NCBI RefSeq assembly: GCF_004345365.1
Contig: NZ_SLVF01000010.1
Coordinates: 124,001 to 188,000 of the forward strand
From: Kribbella sp. VKM Ac-2568
GTDB taxonomy: Bacteria > Actinomycetota > Actinomycetes > Propionibacteriales > Kribbellaceae
DNA length: 64,000 nt
Direction of reading: 5' to 3'
In this document: positions 17,986-26,188 of the stretch, piece by piece
Layout of the letters: each line of letters opens with the position of its first letter
How positions within the stretch are numbered: the stretch's first letter is position 1
Position numbers and translations under genes: made by a program
Notes under the pieces: model-generated
The model's input: the letters and a program-made list of their open reading frames with translations, nothing else
Told to the model about the DNA's origin: nothing
Databases searched by the model: none

Positions 17986-19095
17986 GTGGGGGTAAGAACA
18001 GCACGTCTGGCCGCGTTGTCGGCGGTTGCGTTGATCGGTTCGGTTCTGGTGGTCACCGGTCCGGCGGAGGCGACCGGCAAGCACGGCAGCAGCCTGAAAC
18101 CTGTCGTCACCAACCTGGTCTCGCCGCGCGGCGTCGCGACGTACGGCGGGAAGATCGTCTACAGCGTCGGGGACGGCTCCGTGTACGAGGCCTGGGCGAA
18201 CGGCAAGCGGATCCGCAAGCTCGGGCAGGTGCCGGGCGGCTTCGCACCGGCCATCGACACCAACAAGTGGGGTACGACGTACGCACTGACCGGTGCGGGA
18301 GGTGAACCAGGTCAGCCGCTCCCGCCAGGCGGCGCGACGCTCTACCGGCTGCGGCCGGGCAAGTCGCCGGTGAAGGTCGCGGACATCGGCAAGTACCAGC
18401 TGACTGATCCGGATCCGTACAACCTGGCCGACAGCCCGACCGAGTCGAATCCGTTCGGCGTCGCGGCGCTGCGGGACGGCACGATTCTGGTGAGCGATGC
18501 CGCGAACAACGACCTGCTCAGGGTCTGGCCGAACGGTCACATCAAGACGGTGGCGCGGTTGAAGCCGCGGACGGTCAAGGTCCCGACCGGCTTGCCGCCC
18601 GGCTCCCCGCCGGCCGGTAGCTCGATCCCGAGCGAGGCGGTCGCGACGTCCGTCACGGTCGGCTCGGACGGCTACTGGTACGTCGGCGAGCTACGGGGCT
18701 TCCCGGCGACGCCCGGCACGTCCCAGATCTGGCGGATCAAGCCCGGCTCGTACGGCGCTGTGTGCGACCCCGCCAAGCCGTACAAGGGCAAGTGCCAGCG
18801 GTACGCCGACGGGTACACCTCGATCGTCGACCTGGCCGGTGGACCGCGCGGCACGCTGGCGGTCGTCGAGCTGGCGAAGATCAGCTGGCTCAAGTTCGAG
18901 CTGGGTGGTGGGACTCCGGTGCTCGGCTCGCTGTACCTGCAGTACCCGGGCAAGCACCACAAGGCCGGCTACAAGAAGGAACTGGCCAAGAACATGCTGC
19001 TCCTGCCCGGCGGGACAGCGATCAGCAGGTCGGGTGACATCTACGTCTCCTCGCCGCTCTTCGGTCCAGGCGCCATCTACAAGGTGAAGCACTGA
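17986..19095 (+). CDS. Secreted ScyD/ScyE-like beta-propeller protein
   Basis: 369 residues, GTG at 17986 behind GAGGGGG. An N-terminal signal peptide (about 1-30, Arg then Ala/Val-rich, ending near AEATG) sends it out of the cytoplasm. The rest has repeated strands such as NLVSPRGVATYGGKIVYSVG and GVAALRDGTILVSDAANNDLLRVWPNG. These are typical of six-bladed NHL/SMP-30-like propellers and the ScyD/ScyE family. The function is not known; heme-linked neighbours do not themselves indicate a role. Followed by a strong terminator. Confidence 0.75.
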   Translation: MGVRTARLAALSAVALIGSVLVVTGPAEATGKHGSSLKPVVTNLVSPRGVATYGGKIVYSVGDGSVYEAWANGKRIRKLGQVPGGFAPAIDTNKWGTTYALTGAGGEPGQPLPPGGATLYRLRPGKSPVKVADIGKYQLTDPDPYNLADSPTESNPFGVAALRDGTILVSDAANNDLLRVWPNGHIKTVARLKPRTVKVPTGLPPGSPPAGSSIPSEAVATSVTVGSDGYWYVGELRGFPATPGTSQIWRIKPGSYGAVCDPAKPYKGKCQRYADGYTSIVDLAGGPRGTLAVVELAKISWLKFELGGGTPVLGSLYLQYPGKHHKAGYKKELAKNMLLLPGGTAISRSGDIYVSSPLFGPGAIYKVKH

Positions 19096-19100
19096 GACCA

Positions 19101-19141
19101 CCCGGAGCGTCCGGCTTTCTCACCGGGCCGGGCGCTCCGGG
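19101..19141. terminator. Bidirectional terminator between the ScyD-like gene and heme A synthase
   Basis: CCCGGAGCG (19101-19109) pairs with CGCTCCGGG (19133-19141), followed on the plus strand by TCTTTC. Lies between two convergent stops. Confidence 0.75.
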
Positions 19142-19145
19142 TCTT

Positions 19146-20078
19146 TCAGGTGGCCGGCGTGCCGCGTTCGCCGTACACGGCGGTGACCAGGGCGATCAGC
19201 ACCGCGGCGAAGAACATGTGGATGAGCACCAGCACCCAGGGCAGCCCCGTGAAGTACTGCGTTAAGCCCACCGCGCCCTGCAGCAACTCCATCGCCAGCA
19301 GCCAGGCGGCGAGCTTCCGCAAGGTGCGGGAGGTCGCGGTGACCCGGGTGGCGATCACCAGCGCGATGGTGATGCCCAGCAGGCCGAACACGATGTCCGC
19401 GTGCAACTGGCTGATCACCGTCTCGTTCAGCCCGTTCCGCCCGGTCTCCGGATCGCCTGAGTGCGGACCGGAGCCGGTGACCAGCGTGCCGAGGGCAACA
19501 GTCAGCCAGACCGCGACCACGGCGGCGGTCGCCAGCGCCCGGACCACCGGAGGAGTGTGCGGGTACGGGCTCGTCCGCGACCGGCGCATCATCGACACGT
19601 TCAGCGTGATGATGATCGGTGACACCAGGAAATGCGCGGAGACGATCCATGGGTTCAGCCCGGTGAGCACGCTGATCCCGCCGATCACCGCCTGCAGCGG
19701 GATACCCAGCGCGGCGGCGGTCGCCAGCCGACGCAGGTCGGTCCGCTTCGGCCGGTACCGCATCACCACCAGCCAGGTGATGATCGCGATCACCGCGACC
19801 ACGAAGCCGAGCAGCCGGTTGCCGAACTCGATCGCCCCGTGGATGCCGAGCGCGCTGTGCGGCACGTAGGAGGAGTCGGTGCACTGCGGCCAGGTCGGGC
19901 AGCCCAGCCCCGAGCCGGTCAGCCGGACCAGACCGCCGGTCACCACGATGCCGATGTTCGCCACCACCGAGGCCCAGCCCCAGCGGCGGACGACGTCCAG
20001 GCTCGGCTCTGGAACCAGTCGCCAGAATCCAGTGACGGGCTCGGTCTCGCGGGTCGGGCTCTCCAAGGTCACCGGCAC
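19146..20078 (-). CDS. ctaA: Heme A synthase (COX15/CtaA family)
   Basis: 310 residues; GTG at 20078, or possibly the in-frame GTG at 20072, neither with a strong Shine-Dalgarno. An eight-helix membrane protein oxidising heme O to heme A. The heme-ligand regions GLVRLTGSGLGCPTWPQC, HGAIEFGNRLLGF and the later SAHFLVSP, QLHADIVFG and LIHMFFAAVL carry the conserved His residues. Its two CP-type Cys resemble the Cys pair of the Bacillus type. Position next to ctaB and the ABC exporter matches the M. tuberculosis order. Confidence 0.92.
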   Translation of the reverse strand: MPVTLESPTRETEPVTGFWRLVPEPSLDVVRRWGWASVVANIGIVVTGGLVRLTGSGLGCPTWPQCTDSSYVPHSALGIHGAIEFGNRLLGFVVAVIAIITWLVVMRYRPKRTDLRRLATAAALGIPLQAVIGGISVLTGLNPWIVSAHFLVSPIIITLNVSMMRRSRTSPYPHTPPVVRALATAAVVAVWLTVALGTLVTGSGPHSGDPETGRNGLNETVISQLHADIVFGLLGITIALVIATRVTATSRTLRKLAAWLLAMELLQGAVGLTQYFTGLPWVLVLIHMFFAAVLIALVTAVYGERGTPAT

Positions 20079-20097
20079 ACTCTAGAGAAGGGTCTGC

Positions 20098-20877
20098 TCA
20101 GTCCCAGCGGAAGGTCCGGGACACCAGGTATCCCAGGACCCCCGCCCAGAGCGTGAGGGACAAAGCGGCGGCCCATGGCACGACCCCTTCCAGGGTCGAG
20201 TTCGCCAGCCCGTTGGCCAGCGCGGCACTCGGCAGCAGCCGTACTACGCCCTGCATGCCCTCGGGATATTCCTCGACCGGCGTCAAGACCGCTCCGCCCA
20301 CCAGGAGCAGCAGGTAAAGCAGGTTGGCCGCGGCCAGGGTCGCCTCGGCCCGTAGTACTCCGGCCATCAGCAGGCCGAGCGAGGCGAAGGCGGCGGTGCC
20401 GCACAGCACCATCAGGATCACGCCGAAGACAGCGGCAGCCCCACCGACCGGATTCCAGCCGAGGGCGAACCCGGCGCCGATCAGCACGGCCAGCTGGATG
20501 AGCTGGATCGCGAGCACCGAGCCGATCTTCCCGGCGAGCAAGCCGGTGCGGGACAGGGGAGAGGCGCCCAGTCGCTTGATCACGCCGTACCGCCGCTCGA
20601 AGCCGGTAGCGATCGCCAGCGAGGTGAACGAGCTCGACAACACGGCCAGCGCGAGCACGCGGGGGACCGCCAGGTCCACGGCAGGCCCGTCGCCGAGCGG
20701 GAGCCGATCACCCAAACCCGTGCCGCCGAGAAGGAACAGCAGGCCCAGGGGGATCACCAGTGCGAGCAGCAACTGCTCCCCGTTGCGGAGGAGCAGCCGG
20801 AACTCCATCACCGCGTGGGAGAGCACCTTCCGCGGCCAAGGAGCCGAGCCCGGCCGCGGGGCGTACGTAGTACTCAT
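20098..20877 (-). CDS. ABC-2 type transporter permease
   Basis: 259 residues, ATG at 20877 overlapping the ATPase stop by 4 bp. About six membrane helices; the segment TGFERRYGVIKRLGASPLSR is the conserved coupling region of DrrB-like ABC-2 permeases. Forms an exporter with the ATPase at 20874-21599. In M. tuberculosis the equivalent pair (Rv1457c/Rv1458c) lies between the COX15-like gene and the suf operon, which suggests a conserved but unassigned role. Confidence 0.9.
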   Translation of the reverse strand: MSTTYAPRPGSAPWPRKVLSHAVMEFRLLLRNGEQLLLALVIPLGLLFLLGGTGLGDRLPLGDGPAVDLAVPRVLALAVLSSSFTSLAIATGFERRYGVIKRLGASPLSRTGLLAGKIGSVLAIQLIQLAVLIGAGFALGWNPVGGAAAVFGVILMVLCGTAAFASLGLLMAGVLRAEATLAAANLLYLLLLVGGAVLTPVEEYPEGMQGVVRLLPSAALANGLANSTLEGVVPWAAALSLTLWAGVLGYLVSRTFRWD

Positions 20878-21599
20878 CTCTTCTCCCGGGCGGGCGGCGC
20901 GGTCAGCGCCAGGTAGACGTCCTCGAGCGACTTGGCGCCGTGCTCGGTCAGTACGTCGGGGCTGCCGGAGGCGATCACCTTGCCGGCGGACACCACGTGC
21001 ACCTGGTCCGACAACTGCTCGGCCTCGTCCATCGCGTGGGTGGTGAGCACCACGGTGACCCCGTCGTCGCGCAGATCGCGGATCAACTGCCAGATCTCCC
21101 GGCGGCCGTGCGGGTCCAGCCCGGTGGTGGGCTCGTCCAGGAACGCGACCTCCGGACGGCCGACGATCGCCAGCGCCAGCGACAGCCGCTGCTTCTGCCC
21201 ACCCGACAGCCTGCGGTACGGCGTCCGTCCGCAGGTGCCGAGGTCGAGCCGCTCGACCAGGGGAGCTAGTTCCAGCGGGTGCGAGTGGAGCGAGGCGACG
21301 TAGCGGAGCATCTCCAGGGCGCGGACGCCGGACCAGGCGCCGCCTTCCTGCAGCATCACCCCGATCCGGGGCATCAGCGCGTCGTGGTCCGCGATCGGGT
21401 CCAGCCCGAGCACCCGGACCTGGCCCGAGTCGGGCCGCCGGAACCCCTCGCAGGTCTCCACCGTGGTGGTCTTGCCTGCCCCGTTGGGGCCGAGCACGGA
21501 CGTCACTGTTCCGCCGGTTACGGTGAGAGTGAGGCCGTCGACCGCGGTCTTCTCGCCGTACCGGACAACGAGGTTGTCGATCTCCACCGCGACTGGCAC
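20874..21599 (-). CDS. ABC transporter ATP-binding protein (ABC-2/DrrA type)
   Basis: 241 residues, GTG at 21599. Walker A GPNGAGKTTT, signature LSGGQKQRLSLA, Walker B VAFLDEPTTG and the H-loop LTTHAMDEA are all intact. First gene of the two-gene exporter. Its start lies 127 bp from sufR on the opposite strand, so the two transcription units share a control region. Confidence 0.93.
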   Translation of the reverse strand: MPVAVEIDNLVVRYGEKTAVDGLTLTVTGGTVTSVLGPNGAGKTTTVETCEGFRRPDSGQVRVLGLDPIADHDALMPRIGVMLQEGGAWSGVRALEMLRYVASLHSHPLELAPLVERLDLGTCGRTPYRRLSGGQKQRLSLALAIVGRPEVAFLDEPTTGLDPHGRREIWQLIRDLRDDGVTVVLTTHAMDEAEQLSDQVHVVSAGKVIASGSPDVLTEHGAKSLEDVYLALTAPPAREKR

Positions 21600-21715
21600 G
21601 TACAGAGTGTAGGAAACGCCCCGGCGTGACGCTCCTCACGGTCGCCCCTGGACTCAGGCGGGGGGCCGCGAAGCGGTTAGGGGAGCCTTATTTGAAGGGT
21701 CCGGGGAATTAGGTG

Positions 21716-21730
21716 ACACTGATGTTGTGA
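21716..21730 (+). promoter_or_regulatory. SufR-type operator overlapping the sufR start codon
   Basis: ACACT-GATGT-TGTGA at 21716-21730 is an exact match to the ACACT-N5-TGTGA inverted repeat that I recall being reported for M. tuberculosis SufR. The right half overlaps the GTG start (21727-21729), a position from which bound SufR could block transcription or initiation and so autoregulate sufR-sufBDCSUT. TTAGGT at 21709-21714 could be a -10 for a leaderless transcript, but no -35 is clear. Confidence 0.7.
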
Positions 21731-22452
21731 AAACTCCTGCGCAGAGCAGCCCTGTGCCTTCGGGCACCGCTGTCGCGCGGGACGAGTCCACCCGGGACCG
21801 GGTCGCCCGCTCGATCCTGACCAACGGGCCGTCCAGCGCCGCGGTGCTGGCCGAGCGGCTCGAGCTCACGCCGGCGGCGGTCCGCCGGCACCTCGACCAC
21901 CTGCTCGAAGAGGGCCTGGTCGAGAGCCGCGAGGAGCGCGTCTACGGCCCCCGCGGCCGTGGGCGTCCCGCCAAGGTCTTCGTGCTGACCGACACCGGCC
22001 GGCACGCGTTCCACCAGGCTTACGACGACCTGGCCGCCACGGCACTGCGCTTCATCGCGGAGGCCGGCGGCGACGACGCCGTCGTGGCGTTCGCCCGGCA
22101 ACGGGTGGGCGAGCTGGAGAAGCGGTACCGGGCGCTGCTGGACCTGGCGCCCGAGGGCAAGGAGGCGGAGGTGCTCGCCCAGGCGCTGACCGCGGACGGT
22201 TACGCCGCCTCTACCCTGCAAGCCGGTGCCGGCGAGCAGTTGTGCCAGCACCACTGTCCGGTCGCGCACGTGGCCGAGCAGTTCCCCCAGTTGTGCGAGG
22301 CCGAGACCGAGGTGTTCTCGCGGTTGCTCGGCAAGCACGTCCAGAGACTGGCCACCATCGCCCACGGCGACGGTGTCTGCACGACGCACATTCCCGGCCC
22401 CCAGCCGGTTTCCCCTGTATCCGACAGCGAATCTGCGAGGACTGCACGATGA
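21727..22452 (+). CDS. sufR: SufR, Fe-S cluster-binding transcriptional repressor of the suf operon
   Basis: 241 residues, GTG at 21727. The N-terminal winged helix (about 22-95) carries AAVLAERLELTPAAVRRHLD and the GPRGRGRPAKVF wing. The C-terminal half has Cys173, Cys177, Cys190 and Cys218 (spacing x3, x12, x27), the ligand pattern of mycobacterial SufR. It senses Fe-S cluster status and represses the downstream operon. Its TGA overlaps the sufB ATG (ATGA). A matching operator sits on its own start codon. Confidence 0.93.
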   Translation: MKTPAQSSPVPSGTAVARDESTRDRVARSILTNGPSSAAVLAERLELTPAAVRRHLDHLLEEGLVESREERVYGPRGRGRPAKVFVLTDTGRHAFHQAYDDLAATALRFIAEAGGDDAVVAFARQRVGELEKRYRALLDLAPEGKEAEVLAQALTADGYAASTLQAGAGEQLCQHHCPVAHVAEQFPQLCEAETEVFSRLLGKHVQRLATIAHGDGVCTTHIPGPQPVSPVSDSESARTAR

Positions 22453-23861
22453 CGCAAACCGCTCACCCTGAGCTCGAAGGGCTCGGCACGTACAAGTTCG
22501 GCTGGTCCGACAGTGACGCTGCCGGTTCCGTCGCGAAGCGCGGCCTCAGCACCGAGGTGGTGCGGGGCATCTCGACGCTGAAGAACGAGCCGGAGTGGAT
22601 GCTGGACCTGCGGCTCAAGGGCCTGAAGCTCTTCGACCGCAAGCCGATGCCGTCGTGGGGCGCCGACCTGTCCGGGATCGACTTCGACAACATCAAGTAC
22701 TTCGTCCGCTCCACCGAGAAGCAGGCGACCAGCTGGGACGAGCTGCCCGCGGACATCAAGAACACCTACGACAAGCTCGGCATCCCCGAGGCGGAGAAGC
22801 AGCGCCTGGTCGCCGGCGTCGCCGCGCAGTACGAGTCGGAGGTCGTCTACCACCAGATCCGCGAGGACCTGGAGGAGCAGGGCGTCATCTTCCTCGACAC
22901 CGACACCGGCCTGAGGGAGCACCCGGAGCTCTTCCAGGAGTACTTCGGCTCCGTCATCCCGGTCGGCGACAACAAGTTCGCCGCGCTGAACACGGCGGTC
23001 TGGTCCGGCGGATCGTTCATCTACGTGCCCAAGGGCGTCAAGGTGGACATCCCGCTGCAGGCCTACTTCCGGATCAACACCGAGAACATGGGCCAGTTCG
23101 AGCGGACCCTGATCATCGTCGACGAGGATGCCTACGTGCACTACGTCGAGGGCTGTACCGCGCCGATCTACAAGTCGGACTCGCTGCACTCCGCCGTGGT
23201 CGAGATCATCGTGAAGAAGGGCGCTCGCTGCCGCTACACGACGATCCAGAACTGGTCGAACAACGTCTACAACCTGGTCACCAAGCGCGCCACCTGCGAG
23301 GAGGGCGCGACGATGGAGTGGATCGACGGCAACATCGGCTCCAAGGTGACGATGAAGTACCCGGCCGTCTACCTGATGGGCGAGCACGCCAAGGGCGAGA
23401 CCCTGTCGGTCGCGTTCGCGGGCGAGGGCCAGCACCAGGACGCCGGCTCCAAGATGGTGCACAACGCGCCGTACACCTCCAGCTCGATCATCTCGAAGTC
23501 GGTCGCCCGTGGCGGCGGCCGGACGTCGTACCGGGGGCTCGTCGAGGTCGCGCCGGGCAGTCACCACAGCAAGTCCACGGTGCGCTGTGACGCGCTGCTG
23601 ATCGACACGATCAGCCGTTCGGACACCTACCCGTACGTCGACGTCCGCGAGGACGACGTGGCGATGGGGCACGAGGCGACCGTGTCCAAGGTCAGCGATG
23701 ACCAGCTCTTCTACCTGATGAGCCGGGGCATGGCCGAGGACGAGGCGATGGCGATGATCGTCCGCGGCTTCATCGAGCCGATCGCCCGCGAGCTCCCGAT
23801 GGAGTACGCGCTGGAACTGAACCGACTCATCGAGCTGCAGATGGAAGGGGCCGTCGGCTGA
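22449..23861 (+). CDS. sufB: Fe-S cluster assembly scaffold protein SufB
   Basis: 470 residues from ATG at 22449 (MTQTAHPELEGLGTYKFGWS), fixed by the 4-bp overlap with sufR. SufB is the scaffold subunit of SufBCD where Fe-S clusters are built. It contains the right-handed beta-helix core and the conserved VEGCTAPIYKSDSLHSAVVE with its cluster/persulfide Cys. The C-terminal DRGF-like region QLFYLMSRGMAEDEAMAMIV is also present. No intein, unlike M. tuberculosis SufB. sufD starts on the last base of its stop codon. Confidence 0.97.
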   Translation: MTQTAHPELEGLGTYKFGWSDSDAAGSVAKRGLSTEVVRGISTLKNEPEWMLDLRLKGLKLFDRKPMPSWGADLSGIDFDNIKYFVRSTEKQATSWDELPADIKNTYDKLGIPEAEKQRLVAGVAAQYESEVVYHQIREDLEEQGVIFLDTDTGLREHPELFQEYFGSVIPVGDNKFAALNTAVWSGGSFIYVPKGVKVDIPLQAYFRINTENMGQFERTLIIVDEDAYVHYVEGCTAPIYKSDSLHSAVVEIIVKKGARCRYTTIQNWSNNVYNLVTKRATCEEGATMEWIDGNIGSKVTMKYPAVYLMGEHAKGETLSVAFAGEGQHQDAGSKMVHNAPYTSSSIISKSVARGGGRTSYRGLVEVAPGSHHSKSTVRCDALLIDTISRSDTYPYVDVREDDVAMGHEATVSKVSDDQLFYLMSRGMAEDEAMAMIVRGFIEPIARELPMEYALELNRLIELQMEGAVG

Positions 23862-25051
23862 TGTCAGCCACCGAAACCCTGGTCGCCACCGGCAATCAGG
23901 GCCACTCTCACGGGCCAGGATCGCCGGTGCCGCTGCAGGCGCGGAACGAGCGCACCACGTCGTACGACGTGGCCGACTTCCCGGTGCCCAACGGGCGCGA
24001 GGAGGAGTGGCGCTTCACCCCGGTGAAGGCGCTCAAGGCCCTCTTCGCGGACGAGGCCGGCACCGAGACCGTCAAGCCCGATGTGCAGGCACCTGTCGGC
24101 GTCGTGGTCGAGACTGTGGCACCCGATGCGGTCAAGGCCGGCAAGCCGCAGGACCGGATCGCCGCGGTCGCGTGGAACCACGCTGAGAAGGCCACCGCGG
24201 TGCGGATCCCGGCCGAGGCCGAGCTGTCCGAAGCGATCCACGTGAACATCGCCGGGCTGGGCGGGCGCGGCTTCGGCCACCTGGTGATCGAGGCCGGCCG
24301 GCACAGCCGCGGCACGGTGATCGTCGACCACACCGGCGCCGGTGAGCTGGCCTCGAACGTCGAGATCGTCGTGGGCGACGGGGCCGAGCTGCGGGTCGTA
24401 TCGATCCAGCAGGGCGATACCGACTCGATCCACGTGGCGCAGCACGACGCCGTGGTCGGTCGCGACGCGAAGCTGAACCACGTCGCCGTCACCCTCGGCG
24501 GCAAGGTCGTCCGGCTCTCCACCAACGTCCGGTACTCCGGGCCTGGCGGCGACGCGGAACTCCTCGGCGTGTACTTCGCCGAGTCGGGTCAGCACCACGA
24601 GAACCGGCTCTTCGTCGACCACGAGGCGATCAACTGCAAGAGCAACGTGCTCTACAAGGGCGCGCTGGCCGGTGACCACGCCCGCTCGGTGTGGATCGGC
24701 GACGTACTGATCCGCGCGGCGGCCGAGGGCACCAACACCTTCGAGCTGAACCGGAACCTGGTCCTGACCGATGGGGCACGGGCCGACTCGGTGCCGAACC
24801 TGGAGATCGAGACCGGCGAGATCGAGGGCGCCGGGCATGCCTCGGCGACCGGCCGGTTCGACGACGAACAGCTGTTCTACCTGCAGGCCCGCGGCATCCC
24901 CGAGGACGAGGCGCGGCGCCTGGTGGTGTCCGGCTTCTTCAACGACATCATCGGCAAGATCGGTGTCCCCGAGGTCGCCGAGCACCTGCACGAGGTGATC
25001 GAGCAGAAGCTGGCCAGGACAGCGGCCCTCACAGAGGCAACCAACGTCTGA
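23861..25051 (+). CDS. sufD: Fe-S cluster assembly protein SufD
   Basis: 396 residues, ATG at 23861 sharing one base with the sufB stop. Paralogue of SufB and partner in SufBC2D. It has the early NGREEEWRFTPV motif and the C-terminal EQLFYLQARGIPEDEARRLV shared with SufB. One-base overlaps on both sides (to sufB and to the Rieske gene) imply coupled translation and balanced stoichiometry. Confidence 0.97.
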   Translation: MSATETLVATGNQGHSHGPGSPVPLQARNERTTSYDVADFPVPNGREEEWRFTPVKALKALFADEAGTETVKPDVQAPVGVVVETVAPDAVKAGKPQDRIAAVAWNHAEKATAVRIPAEAELSEAIHVNIAGLGGRGFGHLVIEAGRHSRGTVIVDHTGAGELASNVEIVVGDGAELRVVSIQQGDTDSIHVAQHDAVVGRDAKLNHVAVTLGGKVVRLSTNVRYSGPGGDAELLGVYFAESGQHHENRLFVDHEAINCKSNVLYKGALAGDHARSVWIGDVLIRAAAEGTNTFELNRNLVLTDGARADSVPNLEIETGEIEGAGHASATGRFDDEQLFYLQARGIPEDEARRLVVSGFFNDIIGKIGVPEVAEHLHEVIEQKLARTAALTEATNV

Positions 25052-25386
25052 TGAGCGACAGTTTCGAGCGCGCCTGCGCACTGGCCGACGTACCGGACGA
25101 AGGCGTGATCGCGGCCGAGGTCGGCGGTGTGGAGGTGGCGATCGTGAAGAGCTGCGGGCAGGTCTTCGCGGTGCGGGACGAGTGCTCGCACGCCCAGATC
25201 CAGCTGTCCGAGGGCGACGTCGGCGACTGCGAGATCGAGTGCTGGCTGCACGGCTCCCGGTTCGACCTGCGCACGGGCGTGCCGACCAGCCTGCCCGCGT
25301 ACGACCCGGTCCCGGTCTACCCGGTGCGCCTCGATGGTGACGACGTGCTCGTCGACGTCAAGAACCCCCTGAACAGTGCTAATTAG
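25051..25386 (+). CDS. Rieske-type [2Fe-2S] ferredoxin of the suf operon
   Basis: 111 residues, ATG at 25051 overlapping the sufD stop by one base. Rieske ligands are Cys45-x-His47 in DECSHAQ and Cys64-x2-His67 in ECWLHGS. This is the bare ferredoxin form of Rieske proteins, typical of the actinobacterial suf operon. It presumably supplies electrons for cluster assembly or non-heme oxygenases; the physiological partner is not known. Confidence 0.93.
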   Translation: MSDSFERACALADVPDEGVIAAEVGGVEVAIVKSCGQVFAVRDECSHAQIQLSEGDVGDCEIECWLHGSRFDLRTGVPTSLPAYDPVPVYPVRLDGDDVLVDVKNPLNSAN

Positions 25387-25423
25387 AACTTCCTGATCAA
25401 CCAGACGGAGATAGAAGAACCTC

Positions 25424-26188
25424 ATGGCGACACTCGAGATCCACGACCTGCACGTGTCGGTCGACACCGAGAACGGCCCCAAGGAGATCCTGCGCGGCGT
25501 CGACCTGACCATCGCCGGTGGTCAGACGCACGCGATCATGGGCCCGAACGGTTCCGGCAAGTCCACGCTGGCTTACTCGATCGCCGGCCACCCGAAGTAC
25601 AACGTCACCAGCGGTTCGGTGACGCTGGACGGCGAGGACGTGCTCGACATGAAGGTCGACGAGCGCGCCCGGGCCGGCCTGTTCCTGGCCATGCAGTACC
25701 CGGTCGAGGTGCCCGGCGTGTCCGTGTCGAACTTCCTCCGCACCGCCAAGACCGCGATCGACGGCGAGGCGCCGAAGCTGCGCACCTGGGTGAAGGACGT
25801 CAACAAGGCGCTGTCCGACCTGGACATGGACCCCGACTTCGGCACCCGGAACGTGAACGAGGGCTTCTCCGGTGGTGAGAAGAAGCGGCACGAGATCGTC
25901 CAGCTGGAGTTGCTCGACCCGAAGATCGCGATCCTCGACGAGACCGACTCCGGCCTCGACATCGACGCGCTGAAGATCGTCTCCACCGGCGTCAACCGGT
26001 TCGCGGAGAAGGGTGACAAGGGTGTTCTGCTGATCACCCACTACACCCGGATCCTGCGCTACATCAAGCCGGACTTCGTGCACGTGTTCGTCGACGGCCG
26101 GGTCGCCGAAGAAGGCGGTCACGAGCTCGCCGACGAGTTGGAGGACAACGGCTACGAGCGCTTCCTGAAGACAGGCGCGAAGGCATGA
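25424..26188 (+). CDS. sufC: Fe-S cluster assembly ATPase SufC
   Basis: 254 residues, ATG at 25424 with a GGAGATAG site. ABC-type ATPase that drives SufBCD conformational change. Walker A GPNGSGKSTLAYSI, the SufC-type signature FSGGEKKRHEI and Walker B IAILDETDSGLD are intact. Its stop overlaps sufS by 4 bp. Confidence 0.97.
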   Translation: MATLEIHDLHVSVDTENGPKEILRGVDLTIAGGQTHAIMGPNGSGKSTLAYSIAGHPKYNVTSGSVTLDGEDVLDMKVDERARAGLFLAMQYPVEVPGVSVSNFLRTAKTAIDGEAPKLRTWVKDVNKALSDLDMDPDFGTRNVNEGFSGGEKKRHEIVQLELLDPKIAILDETDSGLDIDALKIVSTGVNRFAEKGDKGVLLITHYTRILRYIKPDFVHVFVDGRVAEEGGHELADELEDNGYERFLKTGAKA

